NCBI RefSeq assembly: GCF_014651695.1
Contig: NZ_BMXJ01000003.1
Coordinates: 27,046-91,045, forward strand
Length of the DNA: 64,000 nucleotides
Direction of reading: 5' to 3'
From: Nocardiopsis terrae
GTDB lineage: Bacteria > Actinomycetota > Actinomycetes > Streptosporangiales > Streptosporangiaceae
Part shown: piece after piece, positions 42,768 through 50,811 of the stretch
How the letters are laid out: the number at the start of each line of letters is the position of its first letter
Numbering within the stretch: the stretch's first letter is position 1
Notes under the pieces: model-generated
Told to the model about the DNA's origin: nothing
Databases searched by the model: none
Seen by the model: the letters and a program-made list of their open reading frames with translations, nothing else
Program-made: the position numbers and the translations under genes

Positions 42768-45290
42768 TTGCGAGCGAACCGAAGGACATCGGCGCGCACC
42801 ACGTGCGCGCTTCTCACCGGACTGCTGTGCGTCGTGACCACGGCGTCCCCCGCGTCGGCAGCGACCGACTACAGCATCGACATCGACGTTTCCGAGGCCG
42901 GGCCGCAGATCAGCGACCAGATGTACGGCATTTTCATGGAGGACATCAACCACGCGGCCGACGGCGGACTCTACGCCGAACTGGTGCAGAACCGCTCCTT
43001 CGAATACAGCACCGCGGACAACGGGAACTACACCCCGATGACCGCCTGGGAGGAGGCCGGATCCGGAAACACCGACGGCCAGGCGAGAGTGGTGAACAAC
43101 TCCGGTTGGCTCAACGAGCGCAACCGCAACTACCTCCGGATCGTACTGCCCACCGACGGCAGCGAATACGGCGTGGTCAACAGCGGATATTCCACCGGAA
43201 TTCCCGTCACCGAGGGGGAGGAGTACGACTTCTCGGTGTGGGTGAAAGCCCCGGGCCGCCCGGACCCGGTGACCGTGCGGCTGCACGACGCCCAGGGCGA
43301 GCCGCTGGCCGAGCCGCTGTCCCTGGACGTGCGGGGCGACTGGGCCCAGTACACCGGAACGCTGACCGCGACCGCCTCCAGCACCGCCGGCCGGCTGTCG
43401 GTCACCGGAAGCGGTGGCGGCGTGCTGGACCTGGACATGGTCTCGCTCTTCCCGCACGAGACCTTCAAGGGCCATGACAACGGCCTGCGCAAGGACATCG
43501 CCGAGCAGATCGCCGCACTCGACCCGGGTTTCGTCCGCTTCCCCGGCGGCTGCCTGGTCAACACCGGCAGCCACGAGGCCTACGAAGCCCCCGACTGGCC
43601 GCGCGAGCGCTCCTTCCAGTGGAAGGACACGGTCGGGCCGGTCGAGGAGCGCGCGACCAACCACAACTTCTGGGGCTACAACCAGTCCTACGGATTGGGC
43701 TACTACGAGTACTTCCGGTTCGCCGAGGACCTCGGCGCCATGCCGCTGCCGGTCGTGCCCGCCCTGGTCACCGGCTGCGGTGAGAACCGGGTCACCGACG
43801 ATCCCGAACTGCTGCAGCGCCACATCCAGGACACCCTGGACCTCATCGAGTTCGCCAACGGTCCGGCCGACTCCGAGTGGGGCGGCGTGCGCGCCGAGAT
43901 GGGCCACCCCGAGCCGTTCGGCCTGACCCACGTGCAGGTCGGCAACGAGGAGAACCTGCCCGACGCGTTCTTCGAGCGCTTCCTGCAGTTCCGCGACGCC
44001 ATCGGGGCCGAGTACCCCGACGTCACCGTGGTCAGCAACTCCGGACCGGCCTCCGGCGGCACCGTCTTCGATCGCGCCTGGGAACTCAACCGCGAGCACG
44101 GAGCCGCCATGGTCGACGAGCACTACTACAACTCGCCGGCCTGGTTCCTGGCCAACAACGAGCGCTACGACTCCTACGACCGCGAGGGCCCCGACGTCTA
44201 CCTCGGCGAGTTCGCCTCACAGGGCAACCAGTTCTCCAACGCCCTGGCCGAGGCCGCCTACATGACCGGGCTGGAGCGCAACGCCGACGTGGTGAAGATG
44301 GTCTCCTACGCCCCGCTGCTGGCCGCCGACTGGGGCACCCAATGGACCCCCGACATGATCTGGTTCAACAACGGCACCAGTTGGGGCTCGGCCAACTACG
44401 AGGTGCAGCGGCTCTTCTCCACCAACACCGGAGACCGGGTGGTGCCCAGCACCGCCTCCGGCACCCCCGGTGTCAGCGGGCCGATCACCGGCGCGGTGGG
44501 ACTGTCGACCTGGAACACCAGTGCCGAGTACGACGACGTCCGGGTGGCCTCCGCCGACGGCGGGACACTGCTCGAGGACGACTTCTCCTCCGGCGCCGAC
44601 CAGTGGACCCACGTCACCGACGCCGGGAACTGGACCGTGGAGAACGGCGCCTACGTACAGACCGAGCCCTCGGGCGAGAACACGATGGTCACCGCCGGCG
44701 ACCCCGGGTGGACCGATTACGACCTGGAGGTGACCGCCACCAAGCGCGAGGGCGCCGAGGGCTTCCTCGTCGGGTTCGGAGTCCAGGGCACCGATGACTA
44801 CTACTGGTGGAACCTGGGCGGGTGGAACAACACCCAGTCCGCGGTGGAGCGCGCCTCCGGCGGCGCGAAGAGCCTCGTCGTCTCCGACGGCACCACCGTG
44901 GAGTCCGGCCGCGCGTACGACATCCGCGTCGAGGTGCGCGGACGTGACGTCACCCTCCACCTCGACGGCGAGGAGTGGGGCAGCTTCACCGCGTCCGAGC
45001 CCGAACCGTTCCGCCAGGTCGTCACCCGCGACGAGCAGACCGGAGAGCTCATCGTCAAGGTCGTCAACGCCCAGGGCGAGGCGGCCCGCACGTCGATCGA
45101 CCTGGGCTCCGCGCGGGTGGGGCCCAGCGCCGAGCTGACCGTCCTGCAGGCCGACCCGGCCGCCGAGAACACGGCGAGCGACCGGCCCGTCAGCCCGGAG
45201 ACCTCCACCATCGACGGCGTGGACAGCACGTTCACCCACACCTTCCCGGCGCATTCGGTCACCTTCATGCGCCTCACCCCGGAGGAGTAG
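42768..45290 (+). CDS. Secreted GH51 alpha-L-arabinofuranosidase
   Basis: The 840-residue protein starts with TTG behind CGGAGGAG and has a Sec signal (TTCALLTGLLCVVTTASPASA). The N-terminus carries QMYGIFMEDINHAADGGLYAELVQNRSFE, the GH51 hallmark. A carbohydrate-binding insert lies at about residues 105-225. The catalytic domain shows the acid/base Glu in HVQVGNEEN and the nucleophile Glu in VYLGEFAS. A jellyroll-like C-terminal region (about 585-740) contains LEDDFSSGADQW. It releases arabinose side chains from arabinoxylan or arabinan outside the cell. A LacI-type operator precedes it. Confidence 0.92.
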   Translation: MRANRRTSARTTCALLTGLLCVVTTASPASAATDYSIDIDVSEAGPQISDQMYGIFMEDINHAADGGLYAELVQNRSFEYSTADNGNYTPMTAWEEAGSGNTDGQARVVNNSGWLNERNRNYLRIVLPTDGSEYGVVNSGYSTGIPVTEGEEYDFSVWVKAPGRPDPVTVRLHDAQGEPLAEPLSLDVRGDWAQYTGTLTATASSTAGRLSVTGSGGGVLDLDMVSLFPHETFKGHDNGLRKDIAEQIAALDPGFVRFPGGCLVNTGSHEAYEAPDWPRERSFQWKDTVGPVEERATNHNFWGYNQSYGLGYYEYFRFAEDLGAMPLPVVPALVTGCGENRVTDDPELLQRHIQDTLDLIEFANGPADSEWGGVRAEMGHPEPFGLTHVQVGNEENLPDAFFERFLQFRDAIGAEYPDVTVVSNSGPASGGTVFDRAWELNREHGAAMVDEHYYNSPAWFLANNERYDSYDREGPDVYLGEFASQGNQFSNALAEAAYMTGLERNADVVKMVSYAPLLAADWGTQWTPDMIWFNNGTSWGSANYEVQRLFSTNTGDRVVPSTASGTPGVSGPITGAVGLSTWNTSAEYDDVRVASADGGTLLEDDFSSGADQWTHVTDAGNWTVENGAYVQTEPSGENTMVTAGDPGWTDYDLEVTATKREGAEGFLVGFGVQGTDDYYWWNLGGWNNTQSAVERASGGAKSLVVSDGTTVESGRAYDIRVEVRGRDVTLHLDGEEWGSFTASEPEPFRQVVTRDEQTGELIVKVVNAQGEAARTSIDLGSARVGPSAELTVLQADPAAENTASDRPVSPETSTIDGVDSTFTHTFPAHSVTFMRLTPEE

Positions 45291-45304
45291 CCCACGGCGG
45301 CACC

Positions 45305-45344
45305 GCGCCCGCCGGGCACCGCAGAGCCGGTGCCCGGCGGGCGC
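45305..45344. terminator. Hairpin terminator after the arabinofuranosidase gene
   Basis: A perfect 16-bp stem (GCGCCCGCCGGGCACC at 45305-45320 with 45329-45344) encloses an eight-base loop, starting 14 bases after the stop codon. Confidence 0.7.
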
Positions 45345-45447
45345 CCCGGTGCGCCCCCACCTGCCACGGGGGTGAGGCCGGCCGGGGAAGGGGCCGGGGC
45401 TACGATCGGGCCGGGCCACGGACCCCGCGCAACCGCGTGACCCGGGC

Positions 45448-45464
45448 TCTCATCCCTTTCTCAT
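45448..45464 (+). promoter_or_regulatory. Direct-repeat response-regulator box upstream of the OmpR-type regulator
   Basis: TCTCATCCCTTTCTCAT contains two TCTCAT hexamers spaced by 11 bp, the one-turn spacing bound by OmpR/PhoB-type dimers. It ends 25 bases before the regulator start. The same box recurs at 47638-47654, before the exporter gene, suggesting autoregulation and a shared regulon. Confidence 0.65.
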
Positions 45465-45489
45465 CCGCTTCGGCTGTGATGGACGGACC

Positions 45490-46191
45490 ATGCTCCAAGC
45501 CAAGATCCTCGTCGTCGACGACGAACCCAACATCCTCGACATGGTCGCGACCGTCCTGGAGTTCCACGGGTTCGACGTGCGGACCGCCGCCACCGCAGCC
45601 GAGGCGCACACCGCCGCGCACGCCTTCGGACCCGACCTGGTCGTGCTGGACGTGATGCTCCCCGACGGGGACGGGTTCGACGTGTGCCGCGCCCTGCGGC
45701 GCTCCCGCCCGGACCTGGGCATCGTCTTCCTCACCGCCAAGGACGCCCACAGCGAACGGGTCGCCGGGCTCACCTACGGCGGCGACGACTACGTCACCAA
45801 GCCGTTCAACACCGACGAACTCGTCGCCCGGGTGCGGGCCGTCCTGCGCCGGACCCGCCCCGGCCCCCGACCCGAACAGACGGAGGGCCTGCTGCGCTTC
45901 GCCGACGTCGAACTCGACGAACGGGCCTGCGTCGTCCGCCGGGCGGGCCACCCGGTCCCGCTCTCGCGCACCGAGTTCGACCTGCTGCGCTACCTGATGC
46001 TCAACAGCGGCCGGGTGCTCTCCCGCCCGCAGATCATCGACGAGGTGTGGAGCGAGGGCTACTCCGGCGGCTCCAACATCGTCGACACCTACGTCGGCTA
46101 CCTGCGCCGCAAACTCGGCGCGCACGGCCCCAACCTCATCCAGACACAGCGGGGGTTCGGCTACGCCCTCCGCGAGGGGGAGAGCAGGTGA
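45490..46191 (+). CDS. OmpR/PhoB-family response regulator
   Basis: The 233-residue regulator has a receiver domain (residues 5-118) with the acidic pair VVDDEPN, phospho-acceptor Asp in VVLDVMLPDGDG, and the conserved Thr and Lys in FLTAKD and YVTKPFNTDEL. The C-terminal winged helix (about 135-228) includes LSRTEFDLLRYLMLNSGRVLSRPQIIDEVW and VDTYVGYLRRKLG. Its stop overlaps the GTG start of the kinase gene, so both are coupled. It likely controls itself and the MMPL exporter through TCTCAT direct repeats. Confidence 0.95.
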   Translation: MLQAKILVVDDEPNILDMVATVLEFHGFDVRTAATAAEAHTAAHAFGPDLVVLDVMLPDGDGFDVCRALRRSRPDLGIVFLTAKDAHSERVAGLTYGGDDYVTKPFNTDELVARVRAVLRRTRPGPRPEQTEGLLRFADVELDERACVVRRAGHPVPLSRTEFDLLRYLMLNSGRVLSRPQIIDEVWSEGYSGGSNIVDTYVGYLRRKLGAHGPNLIQTQRGFGYALREGESR

Positions 46192-49100
46192 GGGCGCCGT
46201 GGCGCACCCTGCGCGGCCGCATGGTCGTGCTCAACGCGGTGCTGATGCTCCTCGCCCTGACCGTGGTGGCGGCGGCGAGCGCCACCTTCCTGCGCTCGTA
46301 CCTGGTTGACCGGGTCGACGAACGCATCGAGACCAGCGCCGCCTTCGTCCGCGCCCACCAGGACGACATCTTCGCCCAGGACCCCTACGAACTGGTCGAG
46401 CAGATCCGCACGCCCAGCGACTTCGTCGCGGAGTTCGTCACCCGCGCCCCGGGCGACCCCCATCCCCGGGTGCACCGGCTCCAGGGCGCGGGGCCGACCC
46501 TGGTGCGCGACATCGACACCGACAACGCGCCCGAGGGCGTGTTCACGGTCGAGCACGACGGCTCGGAGTACCGGGTTATGGTGCTGGACCTGCCCGACCA
46601 CGACACGGTCGTCCTGACGGGTGAGCCCCTGGACCCGGTCGGGGCCACCGTCCACCGGCTGGTCGCGATCCAGGTGCTGGTCGGCCTGGCCATGCTGGGG
46701 CTCGCGCTGCTCGCCGGGACCGCGGTCATCCGCCGGGGGCTGCGGCCCCTGGACGACGTCGTCGAGACCGCGGAGGCCATCGCCCTCGGCGACCTCGAAC
46801 GCCGCGTGCCCGAACCCGCCCCCGGGGCAGCCGTCGAGGTCAGTCGCCTCACCCTGTCCATCAACCGCATGCTGGCGCGCCTGCGCGGGGCCCTGCACGG
46901 CCACGAGCGCTCCGAGGAGCGGCTGCGCCGGTTCGTCTCCGACGCCTCCCACGAACTGCGCACCCCGCTCACCTCGATCCGCGGTTACCTGCAACTGGTC
47001 GCCCAGGGGGTGGTCGACGTCGCCAAACGGCCCGACGTGATCACCCGATCCCAGCAGGAGTCCGAGCGCATGGCCGCCATCGTCGACGACCTCCTCTACC
47101 TGGCCCGTCTCGACGAACGCCCCGCCCCCAGGCACGAGGTCGTCGAACTCGGCCGGATCGTGGCCGACAGCGTCGCCGACGCCCGCGCCGCCCAACCCGA
47201 ACGCGAGTGGCGCACCGAGGCCTCCGCGGAGGGGCTCGTGGTCGGCGACGAACAGGAGCTGCGCCAGGTCGTCTCCAACCTGCTGGCCAACGTGCGCGTG
47301 CACACCCCGGCGGCCGGTCCGGCGACGGTCCGGCTGCGCCGCGTCGACGGCCGGGTCGTTTTGGAGGTCGCGGACGGCGGGCCCGGCATGGACGAGGAGA
47401 GCGCGGCCTTCGTCTTCGAGCGCTTCTACCGGGACGCCTCGGCGTCGGGCCGCCCCGGAAGCGGGCTGGGGCTGCCCATCGTCCGGGCCGTCATGCGGGC
47501 GCACGGCGGCGAGGCCGAGTTCGCCTCCGCCGCGGGGGAGGGAACCACGGTCACCCTGCGGTTCCCGGCCCCGCCCGACCCCGAGCCGGACCCCCTGGCG
47601 CACCACCGTGACGATGATCTCACCGGTGGTGTCGCGTTCTCATCGAAATCTCATGGTTCTCGGCATTTCGCCTCATCGCGGTCGGATGGGCTGGCGGCGA
47701 AACGAACAGGGTTGAGAGGAATGAGTATGGCTGGTCTGCTCTACCGTCTGGGTGGGTTCGCCTACCGCAGACGATGGTTGGTCGTGGTCTCCTGGCTGCT
47801 GGTCCTCGTGGTCGCAGCCGGAGCGGCGCTGATGTTCCGCGCCCCCCTCAACGACGCGCTGCGCATCCCCGGGACCGAGTCGGAGCAGGCCACCGACCTG
47901 ATGGAGGCGCGTTTCTCCACCACCGGCGAGTCGGTCACCGCGGTGCTGAGCGCCCCCGAGGGCTCCGACGTCATCGAGGACGAACAGTACGCCGACGCCG
48001 TCCGAGCCACCGCCGACGAACTCGCGGACGCTCCCGAGGTCGAGACGGTCATCAGCCCGCACGGCATCGTGGCGGACGCCCGCCAGCAGTACGAGGACGG
48101 GATCGCCGAAGGCGAGGAGGAGGCCCTGGAGGCCGCCCGCGAAGGGGTCGAGGGGCTGGTGCCGCCGGAGACCCCCAACCGGGACCAGGTCATCGCCGAG
48201 CAGCTGCCGGAGGCCGAGGAGCAGGCTCTGGCGGAGGTGGCCCGCCAGGCCCCCGACTTCGACGAGGAGGAGGTCCTCGACCAGGTCCCGCAGCTCTCCG
48301 ACGACCGCGACACCGTCATGCTCCAGGTGCAGCTGGACGCCCGCAACGGCGAGGTGCCCGCGGAGACCGTCGACGCGATCCTGGCCACCGGTGACGAGGC
48401 CCGCGACGCCGGGATGGACGTGGAGTTCAGCGGCCCGGCCATCACCAACCAGGTGCCCTCCATGGGCGCGAGCGAGGCCGTCGGCCTCGTCGCCGCACTG
48501 GTGGTACTGGTCATCAACTTCGGTGCCCTGATCACCGCGGGCCTGCCGATCCTGCTGGCGCTGATCGGCGTCGGTGTCGGCATGATGCTGCTCTACGCCT
48601 CCTCCAGCCTGATCGAACTGACCAGCACGGCCCCGATCCTGGCTCTGATGCTCGGTATCGCCGTGGGCATCGACTACTCGCTGTTCGTGCTCTCCCGCCA
48701 CCGCAAACAGGTGTCGCAGGGCTGGGACCCGGCCGAGTCCGCCGCCCGCGCCATCGGCACCGCCGGCAGCGCCGTGGTCTTCGCCGGTGCGACCGTCATC
48801 ATCGCCCTGCTCGGCCTGTCGGTCGTGCGGATCCCGTTCCTGACCATCATGGGTGTGGCCGCGATGGTCACGGTCGCGGTGGCGGTACTGGTGGCGATCA
48901 CGCTGCTGCCCGCCCTGCTCGGGTTCGTCGGGCACCGGGTCACGGCCGGGCGCCTGCCGGTGCTGGGCCGACGCGCCGAGAGGGCGATGGTGTCCGAGCG
49001 CACCATGAGCGCCCGATGGATCGGCATGGTCACCAGGCGCCCGCTCATCGCGGTCCTGGGTGTGGCCGCGGTCCTGGGCACGCTCCTGCTGCCCCTGGGC

Positions 49101-50198
49101 AGCATGCACCTGGGCCTGCCCAGCGACGAGACCAGCTCGGAGGACACCACCCAGCGCCAGGCCTACGAGATCATCAGCGAGGAGTTCGGCCCCGGCCACA
49201 CCGCGCAGCTCGCCGTGGTGGCCGACCTGACCGGCCTGCCCGACATGCCCGCCGCCGCCGACGAGGTCGCCGAGCGGATGGAGGAGGTCGACGGGGTCGC
49301 GGAGGTGTTCCCGCCCCAGCTCAGCGAGGTGCAGGACACCGCGATCATCGTGCTGATCCCCGAGAGCGGGCCCTCCGACACCGCCACCGAGGACGTGCTG
49401 CACCAGGTGCGCGGACTCCAGGACGAGGTGGACGAGGAGATCGGCGCGAAGATCGTGGTGGCCGGCGCCACCGCCGCCGCGATCGACATCTCCGAACGCC
49501 TCGCCGACGCGCTTCCGGTGTTCGCCACCGTGGTGATCGGGCTCGCCCTGGTGCTGATGACCGTCGTGTTCCGCTCCGTGCTCGTGCCGGTCAAGGCGGC
49601 GCTGGGCTTCGTGCTCAGCGCGGGCGCCTCGCTGGGCCTGACCGTGGTGGTCTTCCAGTGGGGCCACGGGGCCGCGCTGTTCGGCGTCGAGCCGGGGCCG
49701 CTGCTGGCCTTCATGCCGACCCTGGTCATCGGCATCCTGTTCGGCCTGGCCATGGACTACGAGGTCTTCCTGGTCTCCCGGATGCGGGAGGACTTCGTGC
49801 ACGGCAGCGAGCCGATGGCGGCGATCTCCTCGGGCTTCACCCAGGGGGCGCGCGTGGTCACGGCGGCCGCGGCCATCATGATCAGCGTGTTCGCCTCGTT
49901 CGTGTTCGGCCACGTGGAGATGTTGAAGCCGATCGCGTTCGTCCTGGCGGTGGGCATCCTCATCGACGCCTTCCTGGTCCGGATGACGCTCGGCCCGGCG
50001 GTCATGGCCCTGTTCGGCCGGGCCACCTGGTGGCTGCCGAGGTGGCTGGACCGGCTGCTGCCCAACGTCGACATCGAGGGCGACCGGCTGAACGCGACCG
50101 CGCCCGCCACCGGCGGGGGCAGCGAGGGCTCGGACGGAGGCGACGGGGGCGGCGAGGGCGCCGAGGAGCCCCGCACTCCGGTGGACTCACGCACCTGA
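46188..50198 (+). CDS. Sensor histidine kinase reading in frame into an MMPL exporter (no stop between)
   Basis: From the GTG at 46188 (coupled to the regulator by GTGA) the frame encodes a full kinase. It has transmembrane helices at about 12-34 and 160-182, a HAMP linker, the H-box SDASHELRTPLTSIRGYL (His about 256), the N-box NLLANVRVHTP, and ATP-binding motifs VADGGPGMD and GSGLGLPIV. The kinase domain ends near residue 465. The next about 48 codons are low-complexity (LAHHRDDDLTGGVAFSSK), contain no stop and lead into the MMPL start at residue 514. A 1336-residue fusion is possible. Loss of the kinase stop, with the exporter also made from its own start, is more likely. The kinase senses an unknown envelope signal. 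Confidence 0.65.
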   Translation: MRAPWRTLRGRMVVLNAVLMLLALTVVAAASATFLRSYLVDRVDERIETSAAFVRAHQDDIFAQDPYELVEQIRTPSDFVAEFVTRAPGDPHPRVHRLQGAGPTLVRDIDTDNAPEGVFTVEHDGSEYRVMVLDLPDHDTVVLTGEPLDPVGATVHRLVAIQVLVGLAMLGLALLAGTAVIRRGLRPLDDVVETAEAIALGDLERRVPEPAPGAAVEVSRLTLSINRMLARLRGALHGHERSEERLRRFVSDASHELRTPLTSIRGYLQLVAQGVVDVAKRPDVITRSQQESERMAAIVDDLLYLARLDERPAPRHEVVELGRIVADSVADARAAQPEREWRTEASAEGLVVGDEQELRQVVSNLLANVRVHTPAAGPATVRLRRVDGRVVLEVADGGPGMDEESAAFVFERFYRDASASGRPGSGLGLPIVRAVMRAHGGEAEFASAAGEGTTVTLRFPAPPDPEPDPLAHHRDDDLTGGVAFSSKSHGSRHFASSRSDGLAAKRTGLRGMSMAGLLYRLGGFAYRRRWLVVVSWLLVLVVAAGAALMFRAPLNDALRIPGTESEQATDLMEARFSTTGESVTAVLSAPEGSDVIEDEQYADAVRATADELADAPEVETVISPHGIVADARQQYEDGIAEGEEEALEAAREGVEGLVPPETPNRDQVIAEQLPEAEEQALAEVARQAPDFDEEEVLDQVPQLSDDRDTVMLQVQLDARNGEVPAETVDAILATGDEARDAGMDVEFSGPAITNQVPSMGASEAVGLVAALVVLVINFGALITAGLPILLALIGVGVGMMLLYASSSLIELTSTAPILALMLGIAVGIDYSLFVLSRHRKQVSQGWDPAESAARAIGTAGSAVVFAGATVIIALLGLSVVRIPFLTIMGVAAMVTVAVAVLVAITLLPALLGFVGHRVTAGRLPVLGRRAERAMVSERTMSARWIGMVTRRPLIAVLGVAAVLGTLLLPLGSMHLGLPSDETSSEDTTQRQAYEIISEEFGPGHTAQLAVVADLTGLPDMPAAADEVAERMEEVDGVAEVFPPQLSEVQDTAIIVLIPESGPSDTATEDVLHQVRGLQDEVDEEIGAKIVVAGATAAAIDISERLADALPVFATVVIGLALVLMTVVFRSVLVPVKAALGFVLSAGASLGLTVVVFQWGHGAALFGVEPGPLLAFMPTLVIGILFGLAMDYEVFLVSRMREDFVHGSEPMAAISSGFTQGARVVTAAAAIMISVFASFVFGHVEMLKPIAFVLAVGILIDAFLVRMTLGPAVMALFGRATWWLPRWLDRLLPNVDIEGDRLNATAPATGGGSEGSDGGDGGGEGAEEPRTPVDSRT
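47638..47654 (+). promoter_or_regulatory. Direct-repeat response-regulator box upstream of the MMPL gene
   Basis: TCTCATCGAAATCTCAT has two TCTCAT hexamers at 11-bp spacing, identical to the box before the regulator gene (45448-45464). It lies inside the uninterrupted kinase-exporter frame, 72 bases before the exporter start. This argues that the exporter has its own regulated promoter. Confidence 0.65.
47727..50198 (+). CDS. MMPL/RND-family transporter
   Basis: Translation can start independently at the ATG at 47727, six bases after AGAGGA (a second ATG at 47721 is too close). The 823-residue product has the MMPL layout: helix 1, a large extracytoplasmic loop (about 35-235), five helices with GIDYSLFVLSRHR, then the second half with AMDYEVFLVSRMRED. 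Both DY motifs of the proton relay are present, and a Gly/acidic tail closes the protein. Relatives export lipids or drugs. It is probably switched on by the adjacent two-component system. It shares one open frame with the kinase. Confidence 0.8.
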   Translation: MAGLLYRLGGFAYRRRWLVVVSWLLVLVVAAGAALMFRAPLNDALRIPGTESEQATDLMEARFSTTGESVTAVLSAPEGSDVIEDEQYADAVRATADELADAPEVETVISPHGIVADARQQYEDGIAEGEEEALEAAREGVEGLVPPETPNRDQVIAEQLPEAEEQALAEVARQAPDFDEEEVLDQVPQLSDDRDTVMLQVQLDARNGEVPAETVDAILATGDEARDAGMDVEFSGPAITNQVPSMGASEAVGLVAALVVLVINFGALITAGLPILLALIGVGVGMMLLYASSSLIELTSTAPILALMLGIAVGIDYSLFVLSRHRKQVSQGWDPAESAARAIGTAGSAVVFAGATVIIALLGLSVVRIPFLTIMGVAAMVTVAVAVLVAITLLPALLGFVGHRVTAGRLPVLGRRAERAMVSERTMSARWIGMVTRRPLIAVLGVAAVLGTLLLPLGSMHLGLPSDETSSEDTTQRQAYEIISEEFGPGHTAQLAVVADLTGLPDMPAAADEVAERMEEVDGVAEVFPPQLSEVQDTAIIVLIPESGPSDTATEDVLHQVRGLQDEVDEEIGAKIVVAGATAAAIDISERLADALPVFATVVIGLALVLMTVVFRSVLVPVKAALGFVLSAGASLGLTVVVFQWGHGAALFGVEPGPLLAFMPTLVIGILFGLAMDYEVFLVSRMREDFVHGSEPMAAISSGFTQGARVVTAAAAIMISVFASFVFGHVEMLKPIAFVLAVGILIDAFLVRMTLGPAVMALFGRATWWLPRWLDRLLPNVDIEGDRLNATAPATGGGSEGSDGGDGGGEGAEEPRTPVDSRT

Positions 50199-50240
50199 CC
50201 CGGCAGAGCGGTACCTCGAGGTCAGCGGCGTCCGCCGTGT

Positions 50241-50274
50241 CGGCCCCGTCGAGCAGCAGTGCTCGGCGGGGCCG
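50241..50274 (+). terminator. Hairpin terminator after the MMPL gene
   Basis: CGGCCCCGTCGAGCA (50241-50255) pairs with 50260-50274 with a single wobble pair and a GCAG loop. Confidence 0.55.
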
Positions 50275-50353
50275 TTCCCGTGCTCTCGACGGGCCCGGTA
50301 TCCCTCCCAACGCGGCGCCCGGGTGCTTCTCCGGGGGAGCGCAGGGTGCGATC

Positions 50354-50755
50354 ATGCCGGGCATGGACGTTCTGAGCAGCCGCATCCTGCTGCGGCCCAC
50401 CGACCTCGCGCGCAGCCGTTCCTTCTACCGCGACGTCCTGGGGTTGGCGGTACACCGCGAGTTCGGGGACCCCGAGGCGCTCGGGACCGTGTTCTTCCTG
50501 GGCAACGGGCTGCTGGAGGTCTCCGGCAGCTCCGAGCCCGCCGGGGTGCCGCCGCTCTCCCTGTGGTTGCAGGTGCGCGACGTCCGGGCCGAGTACGAGC
50601 GGTTGACGGCGGCCGGGGCGGAGGGCCTGCGCGAGCCCAGGACGGAGTTCTGGGGGCTGGTCGAGGCGTGGATCGCCGATCCCGACGGGGTGCGGATCGT
50701 CCTGGTCCAGATCCCCGACGACCACCCCCTGCGCCGGGACCAGCGTTCGTTCTGA
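50354..50755 (+). CDS. VOC/glyoxalase-family protein
   Basis: The 133-residue protein has the paired beta-alpha-beta modules of the VOC fold: ILLRPTDLARSRSFYRDVLGLAVHREF in the first and LWLQVRDVRAEYERLTAAGAEGLREP in the second, closing with WIADPDGVRIVLVQIP. The ATG at 50354 or 50363 could be the start; neither has a strong ribosome-binding site. Members include glyoxalases, dioxygenases and antibiotic-binding resistance proteins. No specific role can be assigned. Confidence 0.85.
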   Translation: MPGMDVLSSRILLRPTDLARSRSFYRDVLGLAVHREFGDPEALGTVFFLGNGLLEVSGSSEPAGVPPLSLWLQVRDVRAEYERLTAAGAEGLREPRTEFWGLVEAWIADPDGVRIVLVQIPDDHPLRRDQRSF

Positions 50756-50770
50756 GCGTTCCGAGCCCCC

Positions 50771-50796
50771 GCGGACCGGGCACGTTCCCGGTCCGC
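50771..50796. terminator. Hairpin terminator between convergent genes
   Basis: GCGGACCGGG (50771-50780) pairs perfectly with CCCGGTCCGC (50787-50796). It lies between the VOC gene and the siderophore-binding-protein gene. Confidence 0.55.
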
Positions 50797-50811
50797 AGGG
50801 GGCGGCCCCGC

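Noticed and set aside
47673..49913. A 746-codon minus-strand frame opposite the MMPL gene
   Set aside because: It is a low-complexity His/Gly/Asp/Gln shadow of the transporter.
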